Source: Candidatus Krumholzibacteriota bacterium (GTDB lineage Bacteria > Krumholzibacteriota > Krumholzibacteriia > Krumholzibacteriales > Krumholzibacteriaceae). From it: DNA of 64,000 nt. Each line of letters starts with the position of its first letter. Position 1 is the first letter of the stretch. Of this stretch, positions 17,697 through 26,343 are shown piece after piece. A program made the translations under genes and the position numbers. A model generated the notes under the pieces. That model saw only the letters and a list, made by a program, of their open reading frames with translations. It ran no database searches and was not told where the DNA came from. Location of the stretch: NCBI GenBank assembly GCA_016931295.1, contig JAFGEZ010000034.1, forward strand, positions 1 through 64,000, given 5' to 3'.

Positions 17697-18089
17697 CTAC
17701 TTCAGCGTGCCGGGCGAACCGATCTGCTTCAGCGGGTCGTACACCGTCCAGGTGTACTGGATGTCCTTCGTTTTCGAATGAACGAGGAACTGCAGCTTCC
17801 CGCCGCTCTTGATCGGACGATCGCCGGTGCGGGCCGCGTAGTCCTCGCCGTCCGTGACGGCGACCCAGCCCTTCGGCGCGTAGACGTCGACGATCGAGGC
17901 GGACGGGTCGATGAGCTTGAGTCCGTAGATGCTCGTGCCCGTGGCGGCGACGTCGAGCCTGATCAGGTATGTGCCGTTCTCGAGCTCGGTCGTCGATCGG
18001 GCGATCGTGGCCGGGGCGGCGGAGAGGCTGGTGGCGGCGACGAGGGCAATGGCCATGATGAAAAGCACGCAGGGTTTGAGCTTAGCCAT
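17697..18089 (-). CDS. Small secreted protein of unknown function
   Basis: The 130-residue protein has a signal peptide (about 1-25, CVLFIMAIALVAATSLSAAP) and a mature part with a beta-rich pattern (YLIRLDVAATGTSIYGLKLI, VYAPKGWVAVTDGEDY, YTWTVYDP). No Cys remains after the signal peptide and no known motif was seen. GGGGGAAAGGA precedes its ATG, and a strong promoter is readable upstream. Function unknown. Confidence 0.65.
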   Translation of the reverse strand: MAKLKPCVLFIMAIALVAATSLSAAPATIARSTTELENGTYLIRLDVAATGTSIYGLKLIDPSASIVDVYAPKGWVAVTDGEDYAARTGDRPIKSGGKLQFLVHSKTKDIQYTWTVYDPLKQIGSPGTLK

Positions 18090-18484
18090 TTCCTTTCCCC
18101 CAATGATGTTACAAAGAATACCCGATGTAATTTACAAGAAAGCAGCTCTAGTGCGCTGTCGTTTACAGTGTTATTATACCACATTCCTTGCAACCGTGTC
18201 GAGGGCGAGAAGGATTTTCCCGGAAAAGAGGGCATCTCTGCCACGCGCCGTCGCCGCGCCGGGGCGCGCTTTTTCATAACATGCGGTAATGTATTATGTT
18301 ACATGATCGCGCGCAGCGGTACGGCCGTTGCGACGCGATTTGGCCATACGCGTCGGGAGAGCGTTCGCATCTGCGCGGCCGACGCCGGTGGCATGTTCCT
18401 TTCATTCCTTGTCAGCCGTGTCGCGCGACGGGCGGCCGTCGCGCCGAAGGCAGCCGTAACGGACGTAACGACAGGAGCGCATGC
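18090..18484. other. Intergenic region between divergent genes: promoter and repeated TAACATG motifs
   Basis: This 395-bp gap holds the minus-strand promoter above, a short GC hairpin (CGCGC/GCGCG around 18255-18268) followed by TTTTT, and an AT-rich patch at 18275-18305. The patch contains TAACATGCG (18277-18285) and ATGTTACAT (18296-18304). Related words occur upstream of blaI at 44015-44055. Beyond about 18310 nothing recognisable is seen until the SD of the response regulator gene. Confidence 0.5.
18173..18202 (-). promoter_or_regulatory. Sigma70 promoter for the small secreted protein
   Basis: On the minus strand TCGACA (18202-18197, one mismatch to the -35 consensus) and a perfect TATAAT (18178-18173) are 18 bp apart. 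The 5' leader is then about 75 nt. Confidence 0.75.
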
Positions 18485-18865
18485 ATGTCTTCTTCCATCC
18501 TCATCGTGGACGACGAAGTGCATCTTGCACGGATACTGCAGTTCACGCTCGAACACGCGGGGTACGAGGTCCACACGGCCTTCGACGGCGAGGAGGCGCT
18601 TCATGCGGCGCGGAAGGAGAAACCGGATCTCGTCATCCTCGATCTCATGCTGCCGATCATCGACGGCTACGAGGTCTGCAATATCCTGAAGGGCGAAGAG
18701 GATTTCGCCCGGACGCCGGTGATCATTCTCTCCGCGCGCGATCTGTCGAGCGAAGAGATCGCCGGCGGGATACGCGCGGACCGTTTCATGGAGAAGCCGT
18801 TCAATTCGGTCGTGTTGATCGAGACGATCGAGGAGCTGCTGTCGGAAGCCGTCACCGGCGATTGA
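18485..18865 (+). CDS. Single-domain response regulator (CheY-like receiver)
   Basis: The 126-residue protein is a receiver domain alone. Acidic pocket residues lie in LIVDDEVH (D9, D10), the phospho-acceptor is D53 in VILDLMLP, the switch Ser is at 83 (ILSARD) and the conserved Lys is 104 (FMEKPF). No output domain follows, so it must act by protein contact or as a phosphorelay intermediate. AGGAG lies 7 bp before the ATG at 18485. Its end faces a HAMP-like membrane protein gene (13 bp between stops); no histidine kinase is adjacent. Confidence 0.9.
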   Translation: MSSSILIVDDEVHLARILQFTLEHAGYEVHTAFDGEEALHAARKEKPDLVILDLMLPIIDGYEVCNILKGEEDFARTPVIILSARDLSSEEIAGGIRADRFMEKPFNSVVLIETIEELLSEAVTGD

Positions 18866-18877
18866 TACCGATTCCCC

Positions 18878-19486
18878 CTACGCAGGCTGCATGAAGAGCG
18901 GATCCCCCGCGTCGTCCGCCGAAGCGCGCGCCCCGTCGGCGCCGGCGATCGACGAGCGCTTGCGCTCGATCATCTCGGCGATCCGTTCGTTTACCACCGA
19001 GGGATGCGCGTCCAGGAGGGCTTTGAGCGCCTCGTACTCCTCCCGCTCGCGATCGCGAAGCGCCTCGACCGTGTCGTCGAACCCGGCGGCGAATCCGGCG
19101 AAGGGCCCGTCGGCGTCGGCGGCCGTACGGGCGGGGAACTCGCCGCGTCCAAGCGCGTGGATTCCCCGTTCGACCGTCTCGAGCGGACGGAAGATCCTCG
19201 AGGTGACCAGGTGGGAGAGCAGGAAGAGGGAGGCCGCGAGGACGGCGCCGAACCCGAATGTGTTGACGATCAGCGATCCCTTGAGGCGGGATACGACCTC
19301 TTCGAGCTCGGGAATCTGGCTCGCGATGGCCGATTGTCCCGAGACGAGGCCGACGTAGAATGACATGCCGAAGGCGATCGCGACGACCAGCATGCTCCCC
19401 ACGAGCAGGAAGCGGAAACGGGCGCGCAGGGCGGCGGCGAGGTCGCCGGAGGGCCGGCGGACGGGTCCGCGGGATTCGTCGATCAT
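18878..19486 (-). CDS. Membrane protein with HAMP-like domain, no output domain
   Basis: The 202-residue protein has two membrane helices (about 26-48 and 74-95) around a short periplasmic loop. A HAMP-like segment (RPLETVERGIHALGRGEFPA, about 99-118) and an acidic, Glu-rich coiled region (REREEYEALKALLDAHPSV) follow. There is no kinase, cyclase or methyl-accepting domain. It may be a sensor half that acts through a partner such as the neighbouring receiver protein, but this is inference. GGGGGAAACG precedes the ATG. Confidence 0.65.
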   Translation of the reverse strand: MIDESRGPVRRPSGDLAAALRARFRFLLVGSMLVVAIAFGMSFYVGLVSGQSAIASQIPELEEVVSRLKGSLIVNTFGFGAVLAASLFLLSHLVTSRIFRPLETVERGIHALGRGEFPARTAADADGPFAGFAAGFDDTVEALRDREREEYEALKALLDAHPSVVNERIAEMIERKRSSIAGADGARASADDAGDPLFMQPA

Positions 19487-19612
19487 GTTCGTTTCCCCCT
19501 GGCGGTCGGCGATCGTCCGGTCGCCGGCCGATTTCCGTTCAGTTCGGGCGCGGCGGGCCGTTCCGTGGGCCCGCTGATCGAAGACCTACAACATCCGTGC
19601 CAGCGAGGGGGC

Positions 19613-20404
19613 TCACGGGCGGTCTGTGAAGAAATCGAGAGCCGAACGCAGTTCGTCGAGATCGATCTCGGTGTCCTTGCAGGGGCCCGCCGGGCGCGTG
19701 TTGGGCAGGCCGATCACGGGGATGACCGGTGCGATGTCCTGGATCCCCGAGACGAGATCGCGCTCGCAGGCGACGGCGACGATCGCTCGCGGTCGCGTCT
19801 CCTTGATGATCTTGCGGGCGATCGAGCCGCCGGGGGCCGTGTGGACGGCGACATCTTCGTATTCGCCGCAGATTCGCCGCGTCTCCAGAAGCAGATCCTT
19901 CCTGAGGCAGCGAGGGAGCAGGGTCAGCACGGGCCCGTCGCCGATCCCGCCGCGGACGAGCTGGTTGCTCACGCGGATGAAGGAATGGCTCAGGCGGTCG
20001 CGTGAGAGGCCGAACGGGGCGGCGAAACGAAGGGCGACGGGCAGGAGGAAGAAGAAGAGGTTCGCGCCCCTCGTGAGACAGATTCCCGTGTACACCGCCC
20101 GGCTTCGCAGCGCGGCGAGGAGAAGGAGATACCAGCAGAGCAGCAGCAGCGCCGCGGCGAAGACGAGGACCGTCAGGACGATCGGCCAGGGCCCGCCGAA
20201 GGCCTCGAACCGGGGAAGGACGAGATACCAGAACAGGAGGCCGAGGAGGATCAGGCCGATCAGTATGACGAGCGAGAGGAGCAGGAACGGCCGCTTGCCC
20301 GCCGACGCGTCGGCGTCGCCGGTACCGTCCCAGTCGGTCCATTCCTCGCCGAGGACCCGTTTGCGGTCGGTGCGCCTGTCGTCCGTGTCGCGTTCGTCGT
20401 TCAT
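19613..20404 (-). CDS. DUF116-family membrane protein
   Basis: The 263-residue protein has a charged N-terminus and two closely spaced membrane helices (about 39-63 and 72-100). A cytoplasmic domain of the DUF116 type follows, with Cys in LPRCLRKDLL, RRICGEY, AVACERDLVSGI and the C-terminal RPAGPCKDTEIDLDEL. DUF116 proteins are thought to bind metal through these cysteines; the biochemical role is not established. It is divergent from the EamA gene, with 140 bp between. Confidence 0.75.
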   Translation of the reverse strand: MNDERDTDDRRTDRKRVLGEEWTDWDGTGDADASAGKRPFLLLSLVILIGLILLGLLFWYLVLPRFEAFGGPWPIVLTVLVFAAALLLLCWYLLLLAALRSRAVYTGICLTRGANLFFFLLPVALRFAAPFGLSRDRLSHSFIRVSNQLVRGGIGDGPVLTLLPRCLRKDLLLETRRICGEYEDVAVHTAPGGSIARKIIKETRPRAIVAVACERDLVSGIQDIAPVIPVIGLPNTRPAGPCKDTEIDLDELRSALDFFTDRP

Positions 20405-20544
20405 CGCATCGTTGTGGCGGCGATCTCCGCGCCGACGTGAAAAGAACCCTTGTGAATGTATCGGATCGGGCCGTAGTCTTCAACAGTTCTGTGCGGTATC
20501 GTCATGCCGAAACTTCGATCCGCGGGACGAGAAGGGAGCCGAGG

Positions 20545-21447
20545 ATGAGCGACGGTCGGGCGCGAGCGTATCCTGCATTGGGGGCGGGTATCGTCGGCGT
20601 CTCGTTCGCCGCCATCTTCATCCGGCTCGCCGATGCGCCGCCGGCCGCGGTGGCGGCGCTGCGGCTCGTCTTCACCACGGTTCTCCTCGCCCCGGCGGCT
20701 GCCTTCGATCCGTCCTTCCGGCAGGAGATCGCCCGGCTCGACGGACGCGATCGCCTGCTGATCGCGTTCTCCGGACTGATGCTCGCACTCCATTTCGCGC
20801 TCTGGATCACCTCCCTGGCGATGACCGGCGTGGCGAGCAGCGTCGTCTTCGTGACGACGAATCCGCTCTTCGTCACCCTCTTCTCGATCATGTTCTTCGA
20901 GGAACACGTGCCGCGCGTCTTCTGGGCGGGACTGGCGCTGGCCGCGGCGGGGGCGGCCGTCATCGGCTGGGGCGACATCCCCGGCGCGCGCGTGACGGGG
21001 GACCTGCTCGCGATCGGCGGCGCAATCGCCGCGGCGGCCTATTTCCTCGTCGGCGGGCGCGTTCGGCGGCGCGTATCGCTTCTCACCTATGTCGTGCCCG
21101 TCTACGCGGTGGCCGCCGTCTGCCTGGTCGTCTTCGCCGCAGCGATGTCGACGCCGCTCGTCGGGCATGAACCGCGTGTCTACGTGTACTGCCTCCTGAT
21201 GGCCGTCGTCAGCCAGATCGGCGGGCACACCCTCTTCAACTGGGCGCTCGGACGCCTCGGGACACGGATCGTGGCGGCCGCCACGATCGGCGAACCCGTC
21301 GGGGCGAGCCTGCTCGCGTTCCTCTTCCTGAAGGAAGTCCCGGGAGCGGCGGGATTCATCGGGGGTGGGCTGATCCTCGCGGGGCTCTACGTCTCCATCG
21401 CGCTCGGCGGGGCTGCGCCGGATCCCGCGATCACAGGCCGTCGATGA
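20545..21447 (+). CDS. EamA-family drug/metabolite transporter
   Basis: This 300-residue inner-membrane protein has ten predicted helices arranged as two EamA repeats: the first about 10-140 (GVSFAAIFIRLADAPPAAVA, VFVTTNPLFVTLFSIMFFEE), the second about 150-290 (LLAIGGAIAAAAYFLVGG, ATIGEPVGASLLAFLFLKE). Such carriers export amino acids, nucleosides or drugs; the substrate cannot be predicted. The ATG at 20545 has AAGGGAG six bases upstream. The 3' end overlaps the convergent TPR lipoprotein gene by 17 bp. Confidence 0.85.
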   Translation: MSDGRARAYPALGAGIVGVSFAAIFIRLADAPPAAVAALRLVFTTVLLAPAAAFDPSFRQEIARLDGRDRLLIAFSGLMLALHFALWITSLAMTGVASSVVFVTTNPLFVTLFSIMFFEEHVPRVFWAGLALAAAGAAVIGWGDIPGARVTGDLLAIGGAIAAAAYFLVGGRVRRRVSLLTYVVPVYAVAAVCLVVFAAAMSTPLVGHEPRVYVYCLLMAVVSQIGGHTLFNWALGRLGTRIVAAATIGEPVGASLLAFLFLKEVPGAAGFIGGGLILAGLYVSIALGGAAPDPAITGRR

Positions 21448-22561
21448 TCGCGTTCACTTCCTGCACGAGACGGGGATCTCCCTGCCATGAGCGGGCGAAT
21501 TCGACGAACCGCCGTTTCGCGGTTTCCATGTCGCCGCAGCGCATCAGCGCATGACCGAGGTAATAGAGGGTTCGGGGCGGCGTGTCTCCGCGGTCGGCGA
21601 TCCCCGTCAAACTGGCGACGGCCTGCTCGTGCCGCCCCGTGGAGAGGTAGACGTAGCCGAGCTGGAGGATGAAGTCGGGATTTCCCGGTTCGAGCGCGAG
21701 CGCCCGCTCGAGGGCCTTCTCCGCCTCCGTCCAGCGGCCGAGCGCGATGTACGTATCGGCGAGGCCCTTCCACGCCCCGGGCAGCGAATCGTTCTTGTAG
21801 ACGGCCAGGCGCAGGTTCCGTTCGGCCTCGCGGTAGTTTTCGACGGCATAGTGGGTCAGGCCGAGATGGAGAAAGAGGTCGTCGGAGGCGAGGCCCTGTT
21901 CCCGGGCCGATTGCAGCGTGACGAGGGCGTCCTCGTACATGTGCCGGGCGTACTGGACCTTGCCGAGGAGCACGAGGATCCGGGGATCTCCCGGCGCATA
22001 CGTCATTGCCGAGACGAGTTGCCCGTAGGCTTCCTGGAAGTTCTCCTGGCGGTAATAGGCCTCGGCGAGGAAGAGATTGCCGTCGATATCGTTCGGCGAC
22101 AGGCGAAGGGCGCGGGTCGCCCAGTTCTGCGCGGATTCGTAGTGCCCCGCTCCGAGCGTGACCGCAGCGAGGCCGAGGAGAGGCTCGAGGAAGTCGGGGT
22201 TCCTGTTGATCGCGCGTTCGTAGGATTGCTTTGCCTCGATGAATCTGCCCTGCAACTCGAGGCTCTTGCCGAGGCCGTAGTGGGTTTCCGGATCCTCCGG
22301 CGCGTTCGCCACCGCGGTGCGGAAATACGGTTCGGCGCCCGCGGGGTCGCCGAGGTCGATGAGAGCCATGCCGAGATTGTAGTTCGCGTCGGGATCCTCG
22401 GGCCGGTACTCGATGGCCTTTCTCCACATGTCGGCGGCGAGCTGCCAGTCCTCGTGCTCGGCTGCGTCGATGCCGAGGTTGTAGTACTCGATCGCCGGAT
22501 CGGCGCACGAGGCGAAAAGAAGCACGATCGGGAGGAGGAGCGCGGCTCGGAGACCCTTCAT
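21431..22561 (-). CDS. TPR-repeat lipoprotein
   Basis: The 376-residue protein starts with a lipoprotein signal (LLLPIVLLFASC, lipid-bearing Cys about 19). It continues as about ten tetratricopeptide repeats, for example YYNLGIDAAEHEDWQLAADM, ANYNLGMALIDLGDPAGAEP, THYGLGKSLELQGRFIEAKQ and ADTYIALGRWTEAEKALERA. It is likely an outer- or inner-membrane-anchored periplasmic scaffold. ATG 22561 has AAAGGGG upstream; the longer open frame to 22681 lacks an SD and would bury the signal. Confidence 0.85.
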   Translation of the reverse strand: MKGLRAALLLPIVLLFASCADPAIEYYNLGIDAAEHEDWQLAADMWRKAIEYRPEDPDANYNLGMALIDLGDPAGAEPYFRTAVANAPEDPETHYGLGKSLELQGRFIEAKQSYERAINRNPDFLEPLLGLAAVTLGAGHYESAQNWATRALRLSPNDIDGNLFLAEAYYRQENFQEAYGQLVSAMTYAPGDPRILVLLGKVQYARHMYEDALVTLQSAREQGLASDDLFLHLGLTHYAVENYREAERNLRLAVYKNDSLPGAWKGLADTYIALGRWTEAEKALERALALEPGNPDFILQLGYVYLSTGRHEQAVASLTGIADRGDTPPRTLYYLGHALMRCGDMETAKRRFVEFARSWQGDPRLVQEVNAIIDGL

Positions 22562-22665
22562 GGAACTGACCCCTTTCGGCGGGGAAGACCCGGAACGCGG
22601 CACGATGTATTTGTAAGTGAATATTGTCAAACCGGGGGACGTGCTACAAGGGAAAAGAGCGGGAG

Positions 22666-22717
22666 CACTATGTCGCAACAATTACGACATCACGATATGC
22701 GAAGCGCTGACATAGTG
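22666..22717. repeat. 9-bp inverted repeat, possible operator
   Basis: CACTATGTC (22666-22674) and GACATAGTG (22709-22717) form a perfect inverted repeat with a 34-nt spacer, about 80 bp upstream of the hdr promoter. It could bind a dimeric regulator or form a weak stem. Confidence 0.35.
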
Positions 22718-22792
22718 ACCCGAACGGAATGGATATCGGAAACAGGTAAATCACAACTCCAATTCAGGCTATGAGTTAATCATACTTTATCA

Positions 22793-22820
22793 TTGACAAT
22801 CGGGGTGATTCCTGTAGACT
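22793..22820 (+). promoter_or_regulatory. Sigma70 promoter of the hdr-mvh-hyp operon
   Basis: A perfect TTGACA (22793-22798) and TAGACT (22815-22820) are 16 bp apart. Transcription would start near 22827, giving a leader of about 70 nt before hdrC. Confidence 0.7.
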
Positions 22821-22897
22821 GGTTCACCAAACTTGCGTCCGCACCGGCCATGAAGAACGGCCCGACGGGCCGAAAAACAGGTGAGGGTGGCGACCTT

Positions 22898-23473
22898 ATG
22901 ATTGAAAACGAAACGGTTTACGAATCCAGCCTCGATCACGATTTCCTCGACGAGATCTATGCGCTTCCCGGCGGCCAGCAGATCAAGAAATGCATCCAGT
23001 GCGGCACCTGCAGCGGTTCCTGCCCGATGGGCTCGGTGATGGATCACGCGCCCCGGAAGATCTTCTCGCTCATCCGGGCCGGGTTCCGCGACGAGGTGCT
23101 CGATTCGAACACGATCTGGCTCTGCTCCTCCTGTTACACCTGCGCCGTCAGGTGCCCCAAGGAGATCAAGATCACCGACGTCATGTACGCGCTGAAGCGG
23201 CTCGCCGTGAAAGAGGGACGGACGCGCGGCAGGAAGGCCGTTGCACTGTCGCGGAATTTCGTCAGGATGGTCGACAAGTACGGTCGGAACCACGAGACGG
23301 AGCTCATGACGAGATACATCCTCGAAGCGGAGCTCTTCGGGGCCTTCCACTTCGTCTACCAGGGATGGGCGCTCTTCTCGAACGGGCGCCTTCCCCTGAT
23401 GCCCAACCGGATGAAGAATATCGATCAACTCCGGAAGATACTGAAACGGGTCGACGAGCTGGGGGAGATCTAG
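22898..23473 (+). CDS. hdrC: Heterodisulfide reductase subunit C-like iron-sulfur protein
   Basis: The 191-residue cytoplasmic protein carries two [4Fe-4S] motifs, CIQCGTCSGSCPM (about 33-45) and CSSCYTCAVRCPKE (about 77-90), in the HdrC arrangement. It passes electrons between the flavin subunit HdrA and the catalytic subunit HdrB. The ATG at 22898 is preferred over the in-frame codon at 22793 because GAGGGTGG precedes it and the extra N-terminus would overlap the promoter. The hdrB start codon follows its stop with no gap. Confidence 0.92.
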   Translation: MIENETVYESSLDHDFLDEIYALPGGQQIKKCIQCGTCSGSCPMGSVMDHAPRKIFSLIRAGFRDEVLDSNTIWLCSSCYTCAVRCPKEIKITDVMYALKRLAVKEGRTRGRKAVALSRNFVRMVDKYGRNHETELMTRYILEAELFGAFHFVYQGWALFSNGRLPLMPNRMKNIDQLRKILKRVDELGEI

Positions 23474-24349
23474 ATGAAGTACACGTACTATCCCGGTTGT
23501 TCAGTCCACGCGACGGCGAAGCACTACCAGGAGTCGATCGACGCGACGGCGCCGGCGCTCGGGATCGATCTCGAGACGCTCGACGACTGGAACTGCTGCG
23601 GCGCGACCGCCTACATGTCGGTCAGGGAGCTGATGAGCTTCGCGATCTCGGCGCGGAACCTCGCGCTCGCCGAGCCCTTCCACCGCGACGTGGTCACGCC
23701 CTGCAGCGCGTGTTACCTCGTGCTCAACAAGACGAACCACTATTTCGCGGATTACCCGGACCTCCGCAAGAAGATCGGCCAGGCGCTCGAGGCGGGGGGG
23801 TTGAGCTACAGCGGCAACATCCGCGTGCGGCATCTCCTCGACGTCTTCGTCAACGACGTCGGCGCCGAGACGATCGCCGGGCGGGCCGTGCGCCCGCTCG
23901 AGGGTCTCAAAGTGGCTCCCTACTACGGGTGCCAGATCGTCCGCCCCGAGGAGGGATTCGATGACCCCGACGATCCGCAGTCGATGGATCGCCTGATCGA
24001 GGCGTGCGGCGCGGAGTGCTCGCCCTTCCGGATGAAGACGAAGTGCTGCGGCGCGTCCCTGATGGGTACGGAGGAGAAACTCGCGCTGAAACTCTGCCGC
24101 GAGCTCCTCGAGGAGGCCGAGCGTTCGGGCGCGAACTGCATCGTCACGACGTGCCCCCTGTGCCAGATGAACCTGGACGTCTACCAGGGCAAGGTCAACA
24201 GGCTCTTCAAGACGAAATTCCGCCTGCCGGTCATCTATTTCACACAGATCGTCGGGCTGGCGCTCGGCATCGACGCGAAGAGGCTCGGCCTGCAACGCCT
24301 CGCCGTGAAGCCGACCGGGAACGTGAAGCGCATCTTCGAGGGAGCGTGA
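23474..24349 (+). CDS. hdrB: Heterodisulfide reductase subunit B-like protein
   Basis: The 291-residue protein has two CCG domains. The first is CSVHA...DWNCCGATAY...CSACY (about 9-82); the second is YYGCQIVRPE...KTKCCGASLMG...TCPLCQMNLD (about 150-235). In methanogens these cysteines hold the noncubane [4Fe-4S] clusters where the disulfide CoM-S-S-CoB is reduced. In a bacterium the physiological disulfide or other acceptor is unknown. It is translationally coupled to hdrC (TAG then ATG without spacing). Confidence 0.92.
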   Translation: MKYTYYPGCSVHATAKHYQESIDATAPALGIDLETLDDWNCCGATAYMSVRELMSFAISARNLALAEPFHRDVVTPCSACYLVLNKTNHYFADYPDLRKKIGQALEAGGLSYSGNIRVRHLLDVFVNDVGAETIAGRAVRPLEGLKVAPYYGCQIVRPEEGFDDPDDPQSMDRLIEACGAECSPFRMKTKCCGASLMGTEEKLALKLCRELLEEAERSGANCIVTTCPLCQMNLDVYQGKVNRLFKTKFRLPVIYFTQIVGLALGIDAKRLGLQRLAVKPTGNVKRIFEGA

Positions 24350-24350
24350 G

Positions 24351-26330
24351 ATGTCAGAACGAATCGGTGTCTATATCTGCCATTGCGGGACGAATATCGC
24401 CGGAAAGGTCGACATCGGGACGCTCGTCGAACACACGAAGGGCCTCGCCGGCGTCCGGCTCGTCCGCGAGTACAAGTTCATGTGTTCGGATCCGGGCCAG
24501 GCGTTGATCCAGAAGGATCTCGAGGCGGGCACGATCGACCGCGTCGTCGTCGCCTCCTGTTCGCCCCTCATGCACGAGAACACGTTCCGAAAGGTCTGCG
24601 AGCGCTCCGGGCTCAATCCCTATCTCTTCACGATGGCGAACATCCGCGAGCAGTGCTCGTGGGTGCATCTCGACGGGGGATTGTCCACGGAGAAGGCGAG
24701 GGATCTCATCTCGGCCGCCGTGCACCGCGCCCGGTTCCTCGAGCCGCTCGAGAAGCGCGAGGTCTCGATCAACCCCCGGACGCTCGTCATCGGCGGAGGC
24801 ATCGCCGGCATCCAGACGGCGCTCGATCTCGCCGACGCAGGCAAGCCGGTCGTCCTCGTGGAGAAGGAGCCCTCGATCGGCGGCCACATGGCTCAGTTCG
24901 ACAAGACCTTTCCGACACTCGACTGCTCGGCGTGCATCCTCACGCCGCGCATGGTCTCCGTGGGGCAGCACGCGAACATCGATCTGCTCACCTGGGCGGA
25001 GGTCGAGGAGGTCAAGGGCTTCGTGGGCAACTTCACCGTGAAGGTGCGGAAGAAGGCCAGGTACGTCGATCCCCAACTCTGCAACGGATGCGGGACCTGC
25101 TGGGAGAAATGCCCCGGCACGCGCGTTCCGCGCAAGGGCAGCGTCCACGAGAAGCTCTCGCTCGGTCCGACGACCTCGATCTACATGCCCTTCATGCAGG
25201 CCGTTCCTCCCGTCCCCGTCATAGACACCGAGACCTGCATCCATTTCACGAAGGGCAAGTGCGGGATCTGCAAGGAGCAATGCGAGCGCGGTGCGATCGA
25301 CTACGACATGAAGGACGAGATCGTCGAGTACGAGGTCGGCAACATCGTGATCGCCACGGGACACCAGGTCTTCGACCCCACCATCATCAAGCGGTACGGA
25401 TACGGTTCCGTTCCGAACGTGCTCACCGCCCTCGAATTCGAGGTGCTGAACTGCGCGTCCGGATCGACGGGCGGCAGGATACTCATGGCCGACGGCTCGG
25501 AGCCGAAGTCGATAGGGATCGTCCACTGCGTGGGGAGCCGCGACCGCCACTATCACGAGTACTGTTCGCGCGTGTGCTGCATGTACGCGCTGAAATATGC
25601 CCACCTGATCAAGGAAAAGACCAACGCCGAGGTCTACGATTTCTACATCGACATGCGTTGCTTCGGCAAGGGCTACGAGGAGTTCTACGATCGCCTGCTC
25701 GGCGAGGACGTGCGCTTCATCCGCGGCAAGGTCGCCGAGGTCACCGAAGTGCCCGAGCGCTCGGCCGAGGAGGGAAAGCTGATCGTCTCGGTCGAGGACA
25801 CGCTGCTCGGACTCGTCCGGCGCGTGCCCGTCGACATGGTCGTGCTCTGCACCGCCCTCGAGGCTCATGACACGCTGCCAGCCGTCGCGAAGATGTGCAG
25901 CGTGAGCATCGGCAGGGACGGTTTCATCATCGAGAAGCATCCGAAGCTCGGCCCGGTCGCCACGGCCACCGACGGCGTCTTCGTCTGCGGGACGAGCCAG
26001 GGCGCGAAGGACATCCCCGACACGGTGGCGCAGGCATCGGCCGTCTCGGCGGCCGTTTTGTCGATGATCACGAGGGAGAAGATCGAGATCGAGTCGGCGA
26101 CGGCGGAGATCGACGAGGAGCGGTGTTCGGGGTGCCGCATCTGCAACAACCTCTGTCCGTATCTCGCCATCGAGTACGACGACGAAAAGGGCGTATCGAG
26201 GATCAACGAGGCGCTCTGCAAGGGATGCGGGACCTGCGTCGCCGCGTGCCCGAGCAACGCGATCACGGCGAAACACTTCTCGAACCGGCAGATCCTCGCG
26301 GAGATCGAGGGGATCCTGTCCGTTTCATGA
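24351..26330 (+). CDS. hdrA: Heterodisulfide reductase subunit A-like FAD/iron-sulfur protein
   Basis: The 659-residue flavoprotein is the expected site of flavin-based electron bifurcation. Regions in order: N-terminal VYICHCGTNIAG cluster domain; FAD Rossmann fold with VIGGGIAGIQTALDLADAG (about 145-163) and GGHMAQFDKTFPTLDCSACI, where some methanogen HdrA proteins have Sec but Cys is present here; inserted [4Fe-4S] motifs CNGCGTCWEKCPG and CGICKEQCERG; and a C-terminal ferredoxin domain with CSGCRICNNLCPY and CKGCGTCVAACPSN. It is followed by mvhD after 13 bp. Length is typical of the roughly 650-residue HdrA class. Confidence 0.95.
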   Translation: MSERIGVYICHCGTNIAGKVDIGTLVEHTKGLAGVRLVREYKFMCSDPGQALIQKDLEAGTIDRVVVASCSPLMHENTFRKVCERSGLNPYLFTMANIREQCSWVHLDGGLSTEKARDLISAAVHRARFLEPLEKREVSINPRTLVIGGGIAGIQTALDLADAGKPVVLVEKEPSIGGHMAQFDKTFPTLDCSACILTPRMVSVGQHANIDLLTWAEVEEVKGFVGNFTVKVRKKARYVDPQLCNGCGTCWEKCPGTRVPRKGSVHEKLSLGPTTSIYMPFMQAVPPVPVIDTETCIHFTKGKCGICKEQCERGAIDYDMKDEIVEYEVGNIVIATGHQVFDPTIIKRYGYGSVPNVLTALEFEVLNCASGSTGGRILMADGSEPKSIGIVHCVGSRDRHYHEYCSRVCCMYALKYAHLIKEKTNAEVYDFYIDMRCFGKGYEEFYDRLLGEDVRFIRGKVAEVTEVPERSAEEGKLIVSVEDTLLGLVRRVPVDMVVLCTALEAHDTLPAVAKMCSVSIGRDGFIIEKHPKLGPVATATDGVFVCGTSQGAKDIPDTVAQASAVSAAVLSMITREKIEIESATAEIDEERCSGCRICNNLCPYLAIEYDDEKGVSRINEALCKGCGTCVAACPSNAITAKHFSNRQILAEIEGILSVS

Positions 26331-26343
26331 CGGAAGGGCGAGT

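Larger units (their letters stand above)
22562..22897. other. Intergenic region upstream of the hydrogenase operon
   Basis: This 336-bp, relatively AT-rich gap separates the divergent TPR lipoprotein and hdrC genes. It contains the hdr promoter (22793-22820), a 9-bp inverted repeat (22666-22674 and 22709-22717) and, on the minus strand, a TTGACA (22630-22625) with a poor -10 candidate TACATC (22609-22604) 15 bp away that may serve the lipoprotein gene. No ORF is convincing. Confidence 0.5.

Noticed and set aside
18255-18274. Terminator hairpin in the 18.2 kb gap
   Set aside because: Only a 5-bp GC stem with a 4-nt loop before TTTTT, and no plus-strand gene ends nearby; kept as a note on the gap only.
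24351-26330. Selenocysteine in HdrA
   Set aside because: The position where some methanogen HdrA proteins carry Sec reads TGC (DCSAC); there is no in-frame TGA.
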